A stretch of DNA of 64,000 nt from Caproicibacter sp047777415 (GTDB lineage Bacteria; Bacillota; Clostridia; Oscillospirales; Acutalibacteraceae): NCBI GenBank assembly GCA_047777415.1, contig JBKEEO010000001.1, positions 496,001-560,000 on the forward strand. The letters run 5' to 3'. The notes under the pieces are model-generated. The model did not search any database, was not told where the DNA came from, and saw nothing but the letters and a program-made list of their open reading frames with translations. Position numbers and translations under genes: made by a program. Positions within the stretch are counted from its first letter, which is position 1; every line of letters starts with the position of its first letter. Below are positions 54,241 to 62,926 of the stretch, piece by piece.

Positions 54241-55133
54241 TCTATGTGGGTATCGGACCGGATGGAGATATCAACCTCCCTGCACCAATCCGCATCCGCT
54301 TGGACCGCGATGCGGACGCCCCGGCGGATGCTTTTGAGGGAGTTTTTCCATCCACAGCGGGATTTAAACCGATAACTTTCCTTAAAATTTTTGATTCGGA
54401 AGGCAACACATATTTTGACGGAATCGTGGACGAACAGGAGTACAGCATATCAAATAGGGTTCTCACGCTTTCTGCCAGAAGCCGTGCGGCGTTGCTGCTG
54501 GATAACGAGGCAATGCCTCAAAACTATATGAATCCTTCGCTCGCGACTATCTTTAATAGGCATATTCTCCCCTACGGATTTACACGGTATCGGGGGAATG
54601 CAGCAAGTTTCCATGGCACATTGGCTATAACCAAGGGAATGAGTGAATGGACTGCAGCGGCACAATTTTGCTCTCTCTTTCTAAAAACGGAGCCGAGAAT
54701 GATTGACGGTGTGTTTGACGCTTCGGGTCAGCTCCCGCAAGAGGAAATCGTGTTTGGAAAAGGCGGTATCCGTTTCCATTCCGGGGTTTTGCAAAGCCGA
54801 TACTGCAAACTGTATTCGGACCTGTATGCCCTGGATGAGGACGGCGGAACTTACAAACTTTCGGCTAGCAGTTCACAGGCACATTCGCTTGAAATTACAC
54901 GAAAACGCTTTTTAAGCAACGGGGTGGATGCTGCCGCGGTGCTACAACAGTCGGAGCAAGATACGTTTGAAGCTGTGCTGGACTGCCCCGGAAGAATTTC
55001 TGCGCCGCTTCTCTCCCCTGCGCGCATCGCCGGTATAACCGCTGCCGAATGGAACGGTATGCGGATTTTTTCGTTGCGCTATGTTCTGGATGCCGAAGGA
55101 GAACACACCCGAGTGATTTTGAGGAGGAAATAG
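54237..55133 (+). CDS. phage baseplate hub protein (XkdQ / gpD-like)
   Basis: 298 residues in the order position of XkdQ. N-terminal beta domain, FDGIVDEQEYSISNRVLTLS, then the late-control/hub-type second half. ATG at 54237 overlaps the previous stop. Forms the ring at the tail tip in contractile phages. Confidence 0.72.
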   Translation: MIYVGIGPDGDINLPAPIRIRLDRDADAPADAFEGVFPSTAGFKPITFLKIFDSEGNTYFDGIVDEQEYSISNRVLTLSARSRAALLLDNEAMPQNYMNPSLATIFNRHILPYGFTRYRGNAASFHGTLAITKGMSEWTAAAQFCSLFLKTEPRMIDGVFDASGQLPQEEIVFGKGGIRFHSGVLQSRYCKLYSDLYALDEDGGTYKLSASSSQAHSLEITRKRFLSNGVDAAAVLQQSEQDTFEAVLDCPGRISAPLLSPARIAGITAAEWNGMRIFSLRYVLDAEGEHTRVILRRK

Positions 55134-55135
55134 AC

Positions 55136-55480
55136 ATGTGGATTACACAGAGAATTCTCTCTGCACAAACATCAAAACCCGCCGCCGAAATGGCTAAGGT
55201 GACAGGCTCCGCACAGGCGCAGGGTGCAAACGAATATCGCAGCCTGCCGTTTGCGGGACCGTGGGGCATTGCATATCAGCCGCCAAACGCAGCACAGGCC
55301 GTCATCGTTTCAACCAGTGCAGGGGACACCTGCATTGGCACGTTGGCGGAAAAAAAACGATTAAATCCGGGAGAATTGCTTTTATATTCCTCCGGCGGTG
55401 CGGAGATCTATTTAAAAAACAACGGCGACATTGTCATCAACGGACAGGTCTTTCAAAAGGAGGCGGAGAATGGATCTTGA
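55136..55480 (+). CDS. phage baseplate spike-associated protein (XkdR / DUF2577-like position)
   Basis: 114 residues. OB-like core followed by the repeat typical of spike bases, GGAEIYLKNNGDIVINGQVF. AGGAGG precedes the ATG, one codon after the hub gene. Confidence 0.65.
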   Translation: MWITQRILSAQTSKPAAEMAKVTGSAQAQGANEYRSLPFAGPWGIAYQPPNAAQAVIVSTSAGDTCIGTLAEKKRLNPGELLLYSSGGAEIYLKNNGDIVINGQVFQKEAENGS

Positions 55481-55808
55481 ACTTTTCGAAGGTGATTTTA
55501 TCACCGATGAAAACGGCAAACCCAAAACGGTTACAGGGGCAGAGGAACTGTTTCAGCGCGCAAAAATCCGATTGACGGTTCCGATTGGTTCATTTGCATT
55601 AAATCCCCAGCTAGGAAGCCGTTTGCACACACTGACGGCGGACACGCCTTTGCGGGATGAAAAAGCTCTTTCCATGGCGCAGGAAGCACTGCGTAATCTG
55701 CCGCAGCTTACAGTGGAATCGGCAGCATTTCAAGAAGGAAACCCGCCGAAAGTAATCATCACATTAAATTACGGCGGCGAATGCCGCGATGTGGAGGTGC
55801 AGCTCTGA
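55470..55808 (+). CDS. phage baseplate wedge protein, DUF2634/gp25-like (XkdS-like)
   Basis: 112 residues. The gp25-like core RLTVPIGSFALNPQLGSRLH is in the middle. Start overlaps the previous gene by 11 bases with AAGGAGG upstream. Confidence 0.75.
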   Translation: MDLELFEGDFITDENGKPKTVTGAEELFQRAKIRLTVPIGSFALNPQLGSRLHTLTADTPLRDEKALSMAQEALRNLPQLTVESAAFQEGNPPKVIITLNYGGECRDVEVQL

Positions 55809-56860
55809 CGGAAAGCTATGACACGATTTTAGCCCGCATGAAAAAGAAATATACCGAGCTTGCGGGATATTCGCCCGACGATGCATCCGATATCGGCATT
55901 CGGATGCGCCTTCTGGCGGGAGAAATTTATTCGATATCGACTGCGGTTGATTGGCTGAAACGGCAGACTTTTGCACAAACCGCAAGCGGACAGGAACTGG
56001 AATACCGCGCACAAGAAAGAGGTTTGACCCGCAAGGAATCCGTACCGGCACACGGCACACTGACATTTTCCCGCGAAACCGCCCTCTGGTTTGACCTGCT
56101 GATTGAAGCCGGCACCGTTTGTTCCACCACCGGAGAAAACCCGGTGCGATATGTGACAACAGAAGATGCAATTCTCAAGGCAAACACAGTGAGCGTGGAA
56201 GTACCGGCCCGTGCAGAGGAAGGCGGCAGTGCCGGAAACGCCGAAGTTGGAACCATCACGGTCATGGTCACACCGCCGAATGGTATAGAGTATGTAGTAA
56301 ATACAAAAGCCTTCGTGGGCGGTGAGGATCGGGAAAGTGACGAATCTCTGCGCTCTCGGCTGCTGCAGAACACCAGCGTACCCTCCAACGGCGCGAACCC
56401 GGCATTTTACCGAGATTTTGCACTCAACTTCGATGGAGTCGATTCCGTCCGCGTTGTTCCACGGGCAAACGGAGCCGGAACAGTTGCACTGTACCTTGGA
56501 GGCAAAGGATGCGCCCCATCGGATGCAATTGTCAGCCAGATTGAACAAGAACTCAACACGGTGCGTGAAATCTGCACACAGGTTACCGTTTCGGCCGCCC
56601 AAACAATACCCTTTTCGGTAACGGCATCGGTAACGGCTAAAGCCGGTCTGGACTCCGGCGAAGTGAAATCTGCGTGTGAAACAGCAGTGCAAAACTATTT
56701 TTACAGTCTTGGTGTGTCGGATCAAGTGGTACCCTCCGCACTGAATGCTGCACTGTTTGCAACCGGCATGATCAGCGACTGTACGCTCGATATGGAAACA
56801 TCGAATATTGCAGAAAATCAGTTAGCGGTGTGCGGCAGCATAACGGTCACCGTGCAATAG
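55805..56860 (+). CDS. phage baseplate J/gp47 protein (XkdT-like), probable CTG start
   Basis: About 351 residues. Baseplate J features: AGYSPDDASDIGIRMRLLAG near residue 20, RESDESLRSRLLQN near 180 and the C-terminal beta domain. The best start is CTG at 55805, which overlaps the previous stop (CTGA) and has GGAGG 7 bases upstream; the next upstream ATG, at 55781, lies inside the previous gene with no site. Confidence 0.82.
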   Translation: MTESYDTILARMKKKYTELAGYSPDDASDIGIRMRLLAGEIYSISTAVDWLKRQTFAQTASGQELEYRAQERGLTRKESVPAHGTLTFSRETALWFDLLIEAGTVCSTTGENPVRYVTTEDAILKANTVSVEVPARAEEGGSAGNAEVGTITVMVTPPNGIEYVVNTKAFVGGEDRESDESLRSRLLQNTSVPSNGANPAFYRDFALNFDGVDSVRVVPRANGAGTVALYLGGKGCAPSDAIVSQIEQELNTVREICTQVTVSAAQTIPFSVTASVTAKAGLDSGEVKSACETAVQNYFYSLGVSDQVVPSALNAALFATGMISDCTLDMETSNIAENQLAVCGSITVTVQ

Positions 56861-56872
56861 GGGGAATGAGTT

Positions 56873-57346
56873 CTGGATACACTGGACTCTATGAAAAATC
56901 AGCTTGCGCCAACCGGACTGTATCGTTTGGACGGTACAACAACGGTGGATTATGAATTGGAGGCCTATGCCGCGGCTTTGAATGCAATTTGTGAAGAGCT
57001 TCTGAAGCTCCAAGCCGAAAGCTATGCTGCCACAGCTTCCGATTACGGCCTCCGTGAAAAAGAGCGCGCTTTTGCACTGCCCCCTTCCGGGGATATTGCG
57101 TCAAGGAGGCAGGCACTGCTCAAGCTCTGTGCTGTGCGTGAGGGAACCTGTACCAAAGCCGGCTTGGAATCGGCCCTTTCTGCCTTTGGCATTGATGTGA
57201 ATTTGGAAGAGGATCCCGCAAATTCAAAAATTATTGCTCATTTTCTCTCGATGCCTGCATGCGGAACGGAAGAGGCTCAAAGAAAACTGGAAATATTTTG
57301 TCCCGCGCATTTATCGGTAGAATCGGATTTCACCGCCGTTTCGTGA
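56873..57346 (+). CDS. phage tail protein, DUF2313/YmfQ-like (XkdU-like), possible CTG start
   Basis: 157 residues from CTG 56873; an ATG at 56891 is the alternative (151 residues) but lacks a ribosome site, while GGGGGAA is well placed for the CTG. The helical core ELEAYAAALNAICEELLKLQ and a C-terminal beta part fit DUF2313. Last gene of the cassette; no tail fibre or lysis gene follows. Confidence 0.7.
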   Translation: MDTLDSMKNQLAPTGLYRLDGTTTVDYELEAYAAALNAICEELLKLQAESYAATASDYGLREKERAFALPPSGDIASRRQALLKLCAVREGTCTKAGLESALSAFGIDVNLEEDPANSKIIAHFLSMPACGTEEAQRKLEIFCPAHLSVESDFTAVS

Positions 57347-57492
57347 AATAATAACCGTATCTCAGTAAATCTGTGTGTTTCGACAGAATTTGATTGCCTT
57401 TTCCTTTAAAACGCGGTATTTTAATAGGGAATCGTAGAAGAAATAGGGGAAATAGACACAGAAACCAACAGGAAAGGAGCTGCGGCTCGAAA

Positions 57493-58737
57493 ATGCACGA
57501 AAACAAAGTAATGCAGGAACGCGCCCTTTTGGTAGAGGTGGATACGGGAGAATATGATGCACAGGCTTCTTTGGCCGAGCTATATGAATTAACCAGAAGC
57601 GCAGGTGCGCAGCCATTTGGTGCAATCACCCAAAAAAGGCACTCTCCGGATGCCGCAACTTGCGTGGGAAGCGGTATGATGCGACAAATCGCAGATTTTG
57701 TTAAGAAATATGAGCTGAATTTGTTGATTTTTGACTGCGAGCTCTCTCCGACACAAATCCGCAATATTGAGCGAATCAGCGGCGTTCGCACAATAGACAG
57801 GACAATGCTGATTCTGGATATTTTTGCCTCCCGCGCAAAAAGTCGGGAGGGTAAACTTCAGGTGGAACTTGCTCAGCTGAAATATCTGCTGCCGCGCCTT
57901 GGAGGACGTGGCAGTGAGCTTTCCCGTCTTGGCGGCGGAATCGGAACGAGGGGACCCGGCGAAAGTGAACTGGAAACTGACCGACGTCATATACGCCGCC
58001 GCATTGAGGCGCTGACCAATCAGATTCATGATGTTGAGCAGCATCGCATGCAAATCAATCGGCGGAGAAAAAAGAACGGTTTTATCACGGTGGCAATGGT
58101 CGGCTATACAAATGCCGGAAAATCAACGCTGATGAATGCATTGACCGGCGCCGGAGTACTTGCTGAGGACAGGCTATTCTGCACGCTGGACCCGACTGCA
58201 CGGGCTCTTCGGCTTCCGCGCGGAGAAACCGTAATGTTGATTGACACCGTTGGTCTGGTGCGCAGACTTCCGCATCATCTGGTTCAAGCGTTCCGCTCCA
58301 CTCTGGAACAGGCCGCGGATGCGGATATTATTCTAAACGTCTGTGATGCATCCAACCCGGAGGCCCAAACGCATCTGGATGTGGCAAAAAATCTATTATT
58401 GCAGCTCGGTTGCGCAAACCGTCCGGTTATCCCTGTTTTAAATAAATGTGACCTGATTCCGGACATCAGCAAAATGCCCATGATTGGGCATGCTGTTCGA
58501 ATCAGCGCCCGTACAGGGGAAGGTTTAAATCAGCTGCTAACGACAATTGAAAAAAATTTGAAAAGGCCTTCGCTGCATCTTCATTTATTGCTTCCGTTTA
58601 CAGAATCGGGCCTTGCAGCAGAAATCCGCAAAAACGGACACATAGAAAGTGAGGAATATACGGAAAACGGGGTGCTCCTTACTGCAAATGTTCCTGCGGG
58701 TCTTTCCGGAATGTTGAGCAGATATATCATCGAATAA
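57493..58737 (+). CDS. hflX: ribosome-associated GTPase HflX
   Basis: 414 residues; splits or rescues stalled ribosomes. N-terminal HflX domain with GGRGSELSRLGGGIGTRGPG and ESELETDRRHIRRRI, then the G domain: G1 VGYTNAGKSTLMNAL, G3 DTVGLVRRLPHHLV and G4 NKCD. The ATG at 57493 has AAAGGAG 12 bases upstream; the upstream frame to 57394 is basic and not family-like. Downstream of the phage cassette, with its own terminator. Confidence 0.94.
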   Translation: MHENKVMQERALLVEVDTGEYDAQASLAELYELTRSAGAQPFGAITQKRHSPDAATCVGSGMMRQIADFVKKYELNLLIFDCELSPTQIRNIERISGVRTIDRTMLILDIFASRAKSREGKLQVELAQLKYLLPRLGGRGSELSRLGGGIGTRGPGESELETDRRHIRRRIEALTNQIHDVEQHRMQINRRRKKNGFITVAMVGYTNAGKSTLMNALTGAGVLAEDRLFCTLDPTARALRLPRGETVMLIDTVGLVRRLPHHLVQAFRSTLEQAADADIILNVCDASNPEAQTHLDVAKNLLLQLGCANRPVIPVLNKCDLIPDISKMPMIGHAVRISARTGEGLNQLLTTIEKNLKRPSLHLHLLLPFTESGLAAEIRKNGHIESEEYTENGVLLTANVPAGLSGMLSRYIIE

Positions 58738-58783
58738 AACAGAATACCTGAGCAAATAAACCATAAATAAAATCCATCAAAGA

Positions 58784-58830
58784 AAAATGCCTTGATGTGG
58801 TCAACCGCACCATTTCAAGGCATTTTGTAT
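58784..58830 (+). terminator. terminator of hflX
   Basis: AAATGCCTTGA / TCAAGGCATTTT with a 19-base loop, then TGTATTTT. Confidence 0.85.
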
Positions 58831-58979
58831 TTTAGTGAAAATTGAATATTTTGCATAGAATCAATTTAAATATAAAATCAAATTAGTGATTATTGTAGTA
58901 AATATTATCATATTGACGCAAAATACAGCGGCGCAGATTTCGTGCAATGTGGCCGGATTTCTCCAACATAAAATAACTG

Positions 58980-58992
58980 AAATAAAATATTT
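58980..58992. repeat. 13-bp target duplication, left of IS30 copy 2
   Basis: AAATAAAATATTT, repeated at 60201-60213. Confidence 0.9.
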
Positions 58993-60200
58993 GGTAGATT
59001 GTAAAATCAAATTGAACACATAAAAAGATTCCATAGCGCACAGGGAACTGTTAGGATAAAGTTACCACACTAAATACTGACAGAAAGGCCTGAACACTAT
59101 GGACAAGAACCATTCTATCATAAAGATCGAAGAACGCAAGAGGGGACAGCATCTTAAAGCAGAAGAGCGTGGCGCAATCCAACAGTTAAAGAAGATGGGA
59201 TTTAGCAATCGAAAGATTGCTCGCGCAATCAATTGCAGCCCCTCTACCGTGGGCTATGAACTACGACGTGGCACACCGGAATACTCCGGCCGAGGTCGCA
59301 AACCCGGCTACTCAGCCAAACGTGGAGCTGCAGTCTACAAAGCGAATCGCAGTCGCTGCCATCGCCCTAGAACGGTATCCAGGAACTCCGACTTCATCCG
59401 TTGGATGGTTAAAAAGGTTCGTAAGCATAATTGGTCTTTTGATGAGTGCGTAGGGCGGGCCCGAAGCGAACATCGTTTTCCAGCCAAGGAAATCCCATGT
59501 ACAAAAACTCTATATCATATGCTGTGGAAAGGGGAATTACCGCTCACGCTATTTGAACTTCCTGAGGTATTAAATAGGCATTCTCGCAGAAAACCACGGC
59601 TTTCTAAGCGTATCAATGGGAAATCCATTGATTGGCGGCCACCTGAGGTAGCAGAGCGAAACACATTTGGACACTGGGAATCTGATACGGTACTGGGCCG
59701 AAAAAGAAGCGGTGAGGCAGTTGTATTTACCATTGTAGAGCGCCTGACAGGATATTATCTTTCAATTCGAATTGACGGCAAAACAACCACCGGTGTTGCC
59801 AGTGCCATGGAACAGCTAAAGGAACAGTATGGCGAGAAATTTTCGCAGGTGTTTCGCAGTATTACCACAGATAACGGCAGTGAATTTGCGGCATTTTCAG
59901 CCTTTGAAGAACTAGGCACGGCAATCTACTTTGCTCATCCCTATTCTGCTTGGGAACGACCTGTAAATGAGAGGACCAATCGCATACTACGAAAATATAT
60001 CCCAAAGGGTCGCTCCATCAATGGCTTTACCGCCGAACAAATCTTAATGTTTGCAGACGAGATAAACGCCACGCCTAGGAAACGATTAGGTTATCAGACC
60101 CCTGAGGAACTGTTTGATGCTCAACTGGACAGAATTTATACTTTAAACCCGTAGATAACTTTATCCAGTGAAAGTGTTCAATTTGTTATTGCAATTTAAG
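58993..60200 (+). mobile_element. IS30-family insertion sequence, copy 2
   Basis: 1208 bp, same ends and length as copy 1. Sits in an AT-rich gap between hflX and the chemoreceptor gene and breaks no evident gene. Confidence 0.93.
59099..60154 (+). CDS. IS30-family transposase (copy 2)
   Basis: 351 residues, identical to copy 1 except Asn for Asp in RAINCSP and Val for Ala in PPEVAERN. Intact. Confidence 0.95.
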   Translation: MDKNHSIIKIEERKRGQHLKAEERGAIQQLKKMGFSNRKIARAINCSPSTVGYELRRGTPEYSGRGRKPGYSAKRGAAVYKANRSRCHRPRTVSRNSDFIRWMVKKVRKHNWSFDECVGRARSEHRFPAKEIPCTKTLYHMLWKGELPLTLFELPEVLNRHSRRKPRLSKRINGKSIDWRPPEVAERNTFGHWESDTVLGRKRSGEAVVFTIVERLTGYYLSIRIDGKTTTGVASAMEQLKEQYGEKFSQVFRSITTDNGSEFAAFSAFEELGTAIYFAHPYSAWERPVNERTNRILRKYIPKGRSINGFTAEQILMFADEINATPRKRLGYQTPEELFDAQLDRIYTLNP

Positions 60201-60213
60201 AAATAAAATATTT
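60201..60213. repeat. 13-bp target duplication, right of IS30 copy 2
   Basis: AAATAAAATATTT, exact copy of 58980-58992. Confidence 0.9.
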
Positions 60214-60327
60214 TGCTCCATTGACCGATACATAAATTGGCTGCGTTTTAGGAACTTAAATTACAAATACAAAAACATTTCTGTAACGAAGGAGTATGAA
60301 TTCAGGGATGATATTGAAACATTTCAA

Positions 60328-62379
60328 ATGCAGAAAAAAGTGATGAAAAAACCGCAAAGGAAACTTACTTTTAACTGCAAAAGTCTAACATTGAAATTGT
60401 TAACATGGATTGGCGTTCCGGTGCTTAGCGTATTTTGCATCTCGGCTTTGCTTGTCCAAAACAGTGTACGAAGTTCCGTTTCGCAGATGGCCGACGATGA
60501 ATTGAAAATACAATCTCAGTTGGTTGCCAATCAAATCAGTGAATTTTTCACCAGTTATATAACAGCTGCTCAAAGCCTGTCTACGAATCTACAGATTCAG
60601 CAATTGTTGTTAGATTCGAAGGATGCTTCCATTATGAAAAGCAGTGAATATATGTCCGTTTTATATACACTTGTAGATATTAGGCAAATTGATCCAGACA
60701 ATATTAAATCTGTTTGGGTAGCCGCCGCAAATTCAGGCCAGCTGTTAAAGTCCTCCGGTCAAGTGCGAACCTCTGGCTATGACATCTCAAAGCAATCCTG
60801 GTATCAGTCCATTAGCAACAGCAATAAAGTTGTACTGACGGAACCATATGAGGATATTGTATCAAATAACTTTATTGTCAGTATGATATGCCCCGTATAT
60901 CATACTGATACCAACTCCCTGCTGGGGGTTGTAGGGCTGGACGTTACTATTGACAACCTGCAAACCCTAGTGAGTTCTTACAAAGTAGGAAAAAATGGTT
61001 TTCTGATTTTGACTTCCAAAGATGGTACCATTATCAGTTCCCCGGTTCAGGAGTGGAGCGGGGTAACAATGGACGATGCGGGACTGCCCGGCAATCTGGT
61101 CGAATCTATTTCCAACAGAAGCTCGAAAATCATATCATACAAATTACTTGAGCAGATGAATTACGGTTATATTTCACCGGTAGGACAAACCGGGTGGGCT
61201 GTCACAACAGGTCTGCCTGAAAACGAATATACCAGTGCCGTTTCATCCGTGCGTTTCACTATGGAGATTCTGTACGGTATTGCCCTTATCTTGCTTTGCA
61301 CTTTGCTTATAGTGATTGCGCGCTCAATTGTAATGCCTTTAAAGAAACTGAAAACTTCGGCGCAAAAGATTGCGGACGGGAACCTAGATGTCGTTGTAGA
61401 TGTGCGTTCTGCTGATGAAATCGGTCAAGTTGGTGTTGCTTTCTCAAATGTTGTGAGCAGACTAAAGGATTATATCCAGTATATTGATGAAATTGCTTTC
61501 GTGCTGGAGCAAATTGCGCATGGAAATATGATTTTTGAACTAAAATGTGACTACTCCGGAGAATTTTCTAAGATTAAAACATCCCTTTTACATATTCATA
61601 GCACACTGTCCGATATGTTGGCTCACATTGCAAAAGCAGCTGATGAAGTTGCCGCGGGTGCCAATCAATTGGCGGACGGTTCTCAGTCCCTTTCTCAAAG
61701 TGCCTCGGAACAAACAGCATCCGTGGAAGAACTTACCGCTTCTGTTACAACAATTTCACAGAATGTTGAGAAAAACGCACAGCAGGCTAATCGGGCAAAT
61801 CATCTTTCCGATGTCGCTTCAAAGCAAATGGAATTTGGCTCACAACGGATGAAGCATCTTTCAAAAGCTATGGAAGAAATCAGAGAATCTGCCGGTCAAA
61901 TCAGCCGAATTTTAAAGGCTATGGAAGATATCGCTTTTCAGACCAATATTCTCGCTTTAAATGCCGCGGTAGAAGCTGCACGTGCGGGTGAGGCCGGAAA
62001 AGGGTTTTCCGTGGTTGCGGATGAAGTGCGCAGCTTGGCTGCGAAAAGTGCACAGGCCGCAAAGGAAACTTCTTCCCTGATTCAAAATTCTCTGCATGCC
62101 GTTGAAAACGGAGTGCTTGCCATGGATGAAACGGAGGAATCCTTCACAAAAGCGGCAGAAAGTGTCCGACAGACATCGGAACTGATGACAGGGATTGCAG
62201 ACAGAGCAGCGGAACAGTCTGCTGCCATCCAACAGATTCAGCAAGGGCTGAACCAAATTTCCGCAACCGTTCAAACTACTTCCGCAACATCGGAACAAAC
62301 CGCCGCTTCCAGCGAAGAACTGAGCGGACAATCACAGCAGCTCAAATTATTAATTTCCAAATTTAAAATTGAGCAGTGA
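60328..62379 (+). CDS. methyl-accepting chemotaxis protein with Cache sensor
   Basis: Up to 683 residues. Membrane helix (about 22-44), extracytoplasmic double-Cache domain (SGYDISKQSWYQSISNSNK, GFLILTSKDGTIISSPVQ), second helix (about 312-335), HAMP, and a signalling domain with DIAFQTNILALNAAVEAARA. The start is unsettled: ATG 60328 and ATG 60343 are both in frame and neither has a clear site; GAAGGAG at 60288 is too far. It detects an unknown small ligand. Confidence 0.9.
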   Translation: MQKKVMKKPQRKLTFNCKSLTLKLLTWIGVPVLSVFCISALLVQNSVRSSVSQMADDELKIQSQLVANQISEFFTSYITAAQSLSTNLQIQQLLLDSKDASIMKSSEYMSVLYTLVDIRQIDPDNIKSVWVAAANSGQLLKSSGQVRTSGYDISKQSWYQSISNSNKVVLTEPYEDIVSNNFIVSMICPVYHTDTNSLLGVVGLDVTIDNLQTLVSSYKVGKNGFLILTSKDGTIISSPVQEWSGVTMDDAGLPGNLVESISNRSSKIISYKLLEQMNYGYISPVGQTGWAVTTGLPENEYTSAVSSVRFTMEILYGIALILLCTLLIVIARSIVMPLKKLKTSAQKIADGNLDVVVDVRSADEIGQVGVAFSNVVSRLKDYIQYIDEIAFVLEQIAHGNMIFELKCDYSGEFSKIKTSLLHIHSTLSDMLAHIAKAADEVAAGANQLADGSQSLSQSASEQTASVEELTASVTTISQNVEKNAQQANRANHLSDVASKQMEFGSQRMKHLSKAMEEIRESAGQISRILKAMEDIAFQTNILALNAAVEAARAGEAGKGFSVVADEVRSLAAKSAQAAKETSSLIQNSLHAVENGVLAMDETEESFTKAAESVRQTSELMTGIADRAAEQSAAIQQIQQGLNQISATVQTTSATSEQTAASSEELSGQSQQLKLLISKFKIEQ

Positions 62380-62447
62380 ATGTTTATATTGAATTTTGTC
62401 ATCAAGAATTGAAAAAGGGCCGTTTCGCACTGCCCTTTCCAGAGTAT

Positions 62448-62497
62448 CGAATAACCCATCCAACGCATTGAGCGAAGGATGGGTTATTCGACAATCT
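62448..62497. repeat. dispersed palindromic repeat, copy 2
   Basis: TCGAATAACCCATCC / GGATGGGTTATTCGA with loop AACGCATTGAGCGAA, followed by CAATCT. Matches the unit at 26507-26557. Confidence 0.7.
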
Positions 62498-62498
62498 A

Positions 62499-62530
62499 GC
62501 AAAAAAACCGCTTTAAAAGCGGTTTTTTGC
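62499..62530 (-). terminator. terminator of rnpB
   Basis: GCAAAAAAACCGCTTT / AAAAGCGGTTTTTTGC; on the - strand a T run ends the rnpB transcript. Can also act on + after the chemoreceptor. Confidence 0.85.
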
Positions 62531-62539
62531 TAATATATG

Positions 62540-62890
62540 TGCGACCAGGTCTGTAAGCCGAGTTCTGTCTTAAGCAGCCATCTATCTTGGCCGGGTGTTG
62601 CCACCTCGGCTCGATGCCACCTTCTCGGGACGCGCCGGGCCGACGCTCTGTGTCCCTCTGCGGTGTTGCTCCGAATAGGGTTTGCATAGCCGCGCGGTCT
62701 CCCGCGCGCTGGTGGGCTCTTACCCCGCCTTTCCACCCTTACCGCAAAATGCGGCGGTATCTCTCTGTTGCACTTTCCCTGGGGTCACCCCCGGCGGCTG
62801 TTAGCCGTTATTCTTGCCCTGTGGAGCTCGGACTTTCCTCGCACGCGCGCTTTCGCGCTGCGCCCGCGGCTGCTCGGCCTGCTCGCATAG
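62540..62890 (-). ncRNA. rnpB: RNase P RNA, class A
   Basis: Catalytic RNA that trims 5' leaders of tRNA precursors. Read on the - strand, the conserved cores are present: GAGGAAAGTCCGAGCTCC near the 5' end, GGTAAGGGTGGAAAGG then GGGGTAAGAGCCCACC, and AGAACTCGGCTTACAGACC at the 3' end. Length about 350 nt. Class A is usual in Clostridia, in contrast to class B of Bacilli. The ORFs across this region are not genes. Confidence 0.95.
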
Positions 62891-62897
62891 TATCCGT

Positions 62898-62926
62898 ATT
62901 CTAAATGATTTACGACAAAATGTCAA
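62898..62926 (-). promoter_or_regulatory. sigma-A promoter of rnpB
   Basis: TTGACA, 17-bp spacer and TAGAAT on the - strand. The -35 box overlaps the stop codon of pncB. Confidence 0.85.

Larger units (their letters stand above)
47407..57346 (+). mobile_element. compact PBSX-like phage cassette (reduced prophage)
   Basis: Fifteen + strand genes with short gaps or overlaps: terminase small and large, portal, protease, decoration-like, capsid, two connector-type proteins, a 38-residue frame, then LysM, hub, spike-like, DUF2634-like, baseplate J and DUF2313-like proteins. In PBSX-type phages sheath, tube, chaperone and tape-measure genes stand between the connectors and the LysM gene; here that space is 90 bases. 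No integrase, repressor, holin or lysin is seen. It lies between a GntR regulator and hflX with no obvious attachment repeats. Confidence 0.85.

Noticed and set aside
55829..56725. 298-residue open frame antisense to the baseplate J gene
   Set aside because: Cysteine- and arginine-rich shadow of a well-recognised gene, without a ribosome site.
47330..57492. Attachment repeats or integrase for the phage cassette
   Set aside because: No direct repeat was noticed by eye at the two edges and no recombinase gene is present, so no att sites are claimed.
62587..62904. ORFs on both strands across 62496-62904
   Set aside because: They lie in the RNase P RNA gene, which explains the sequence fully.
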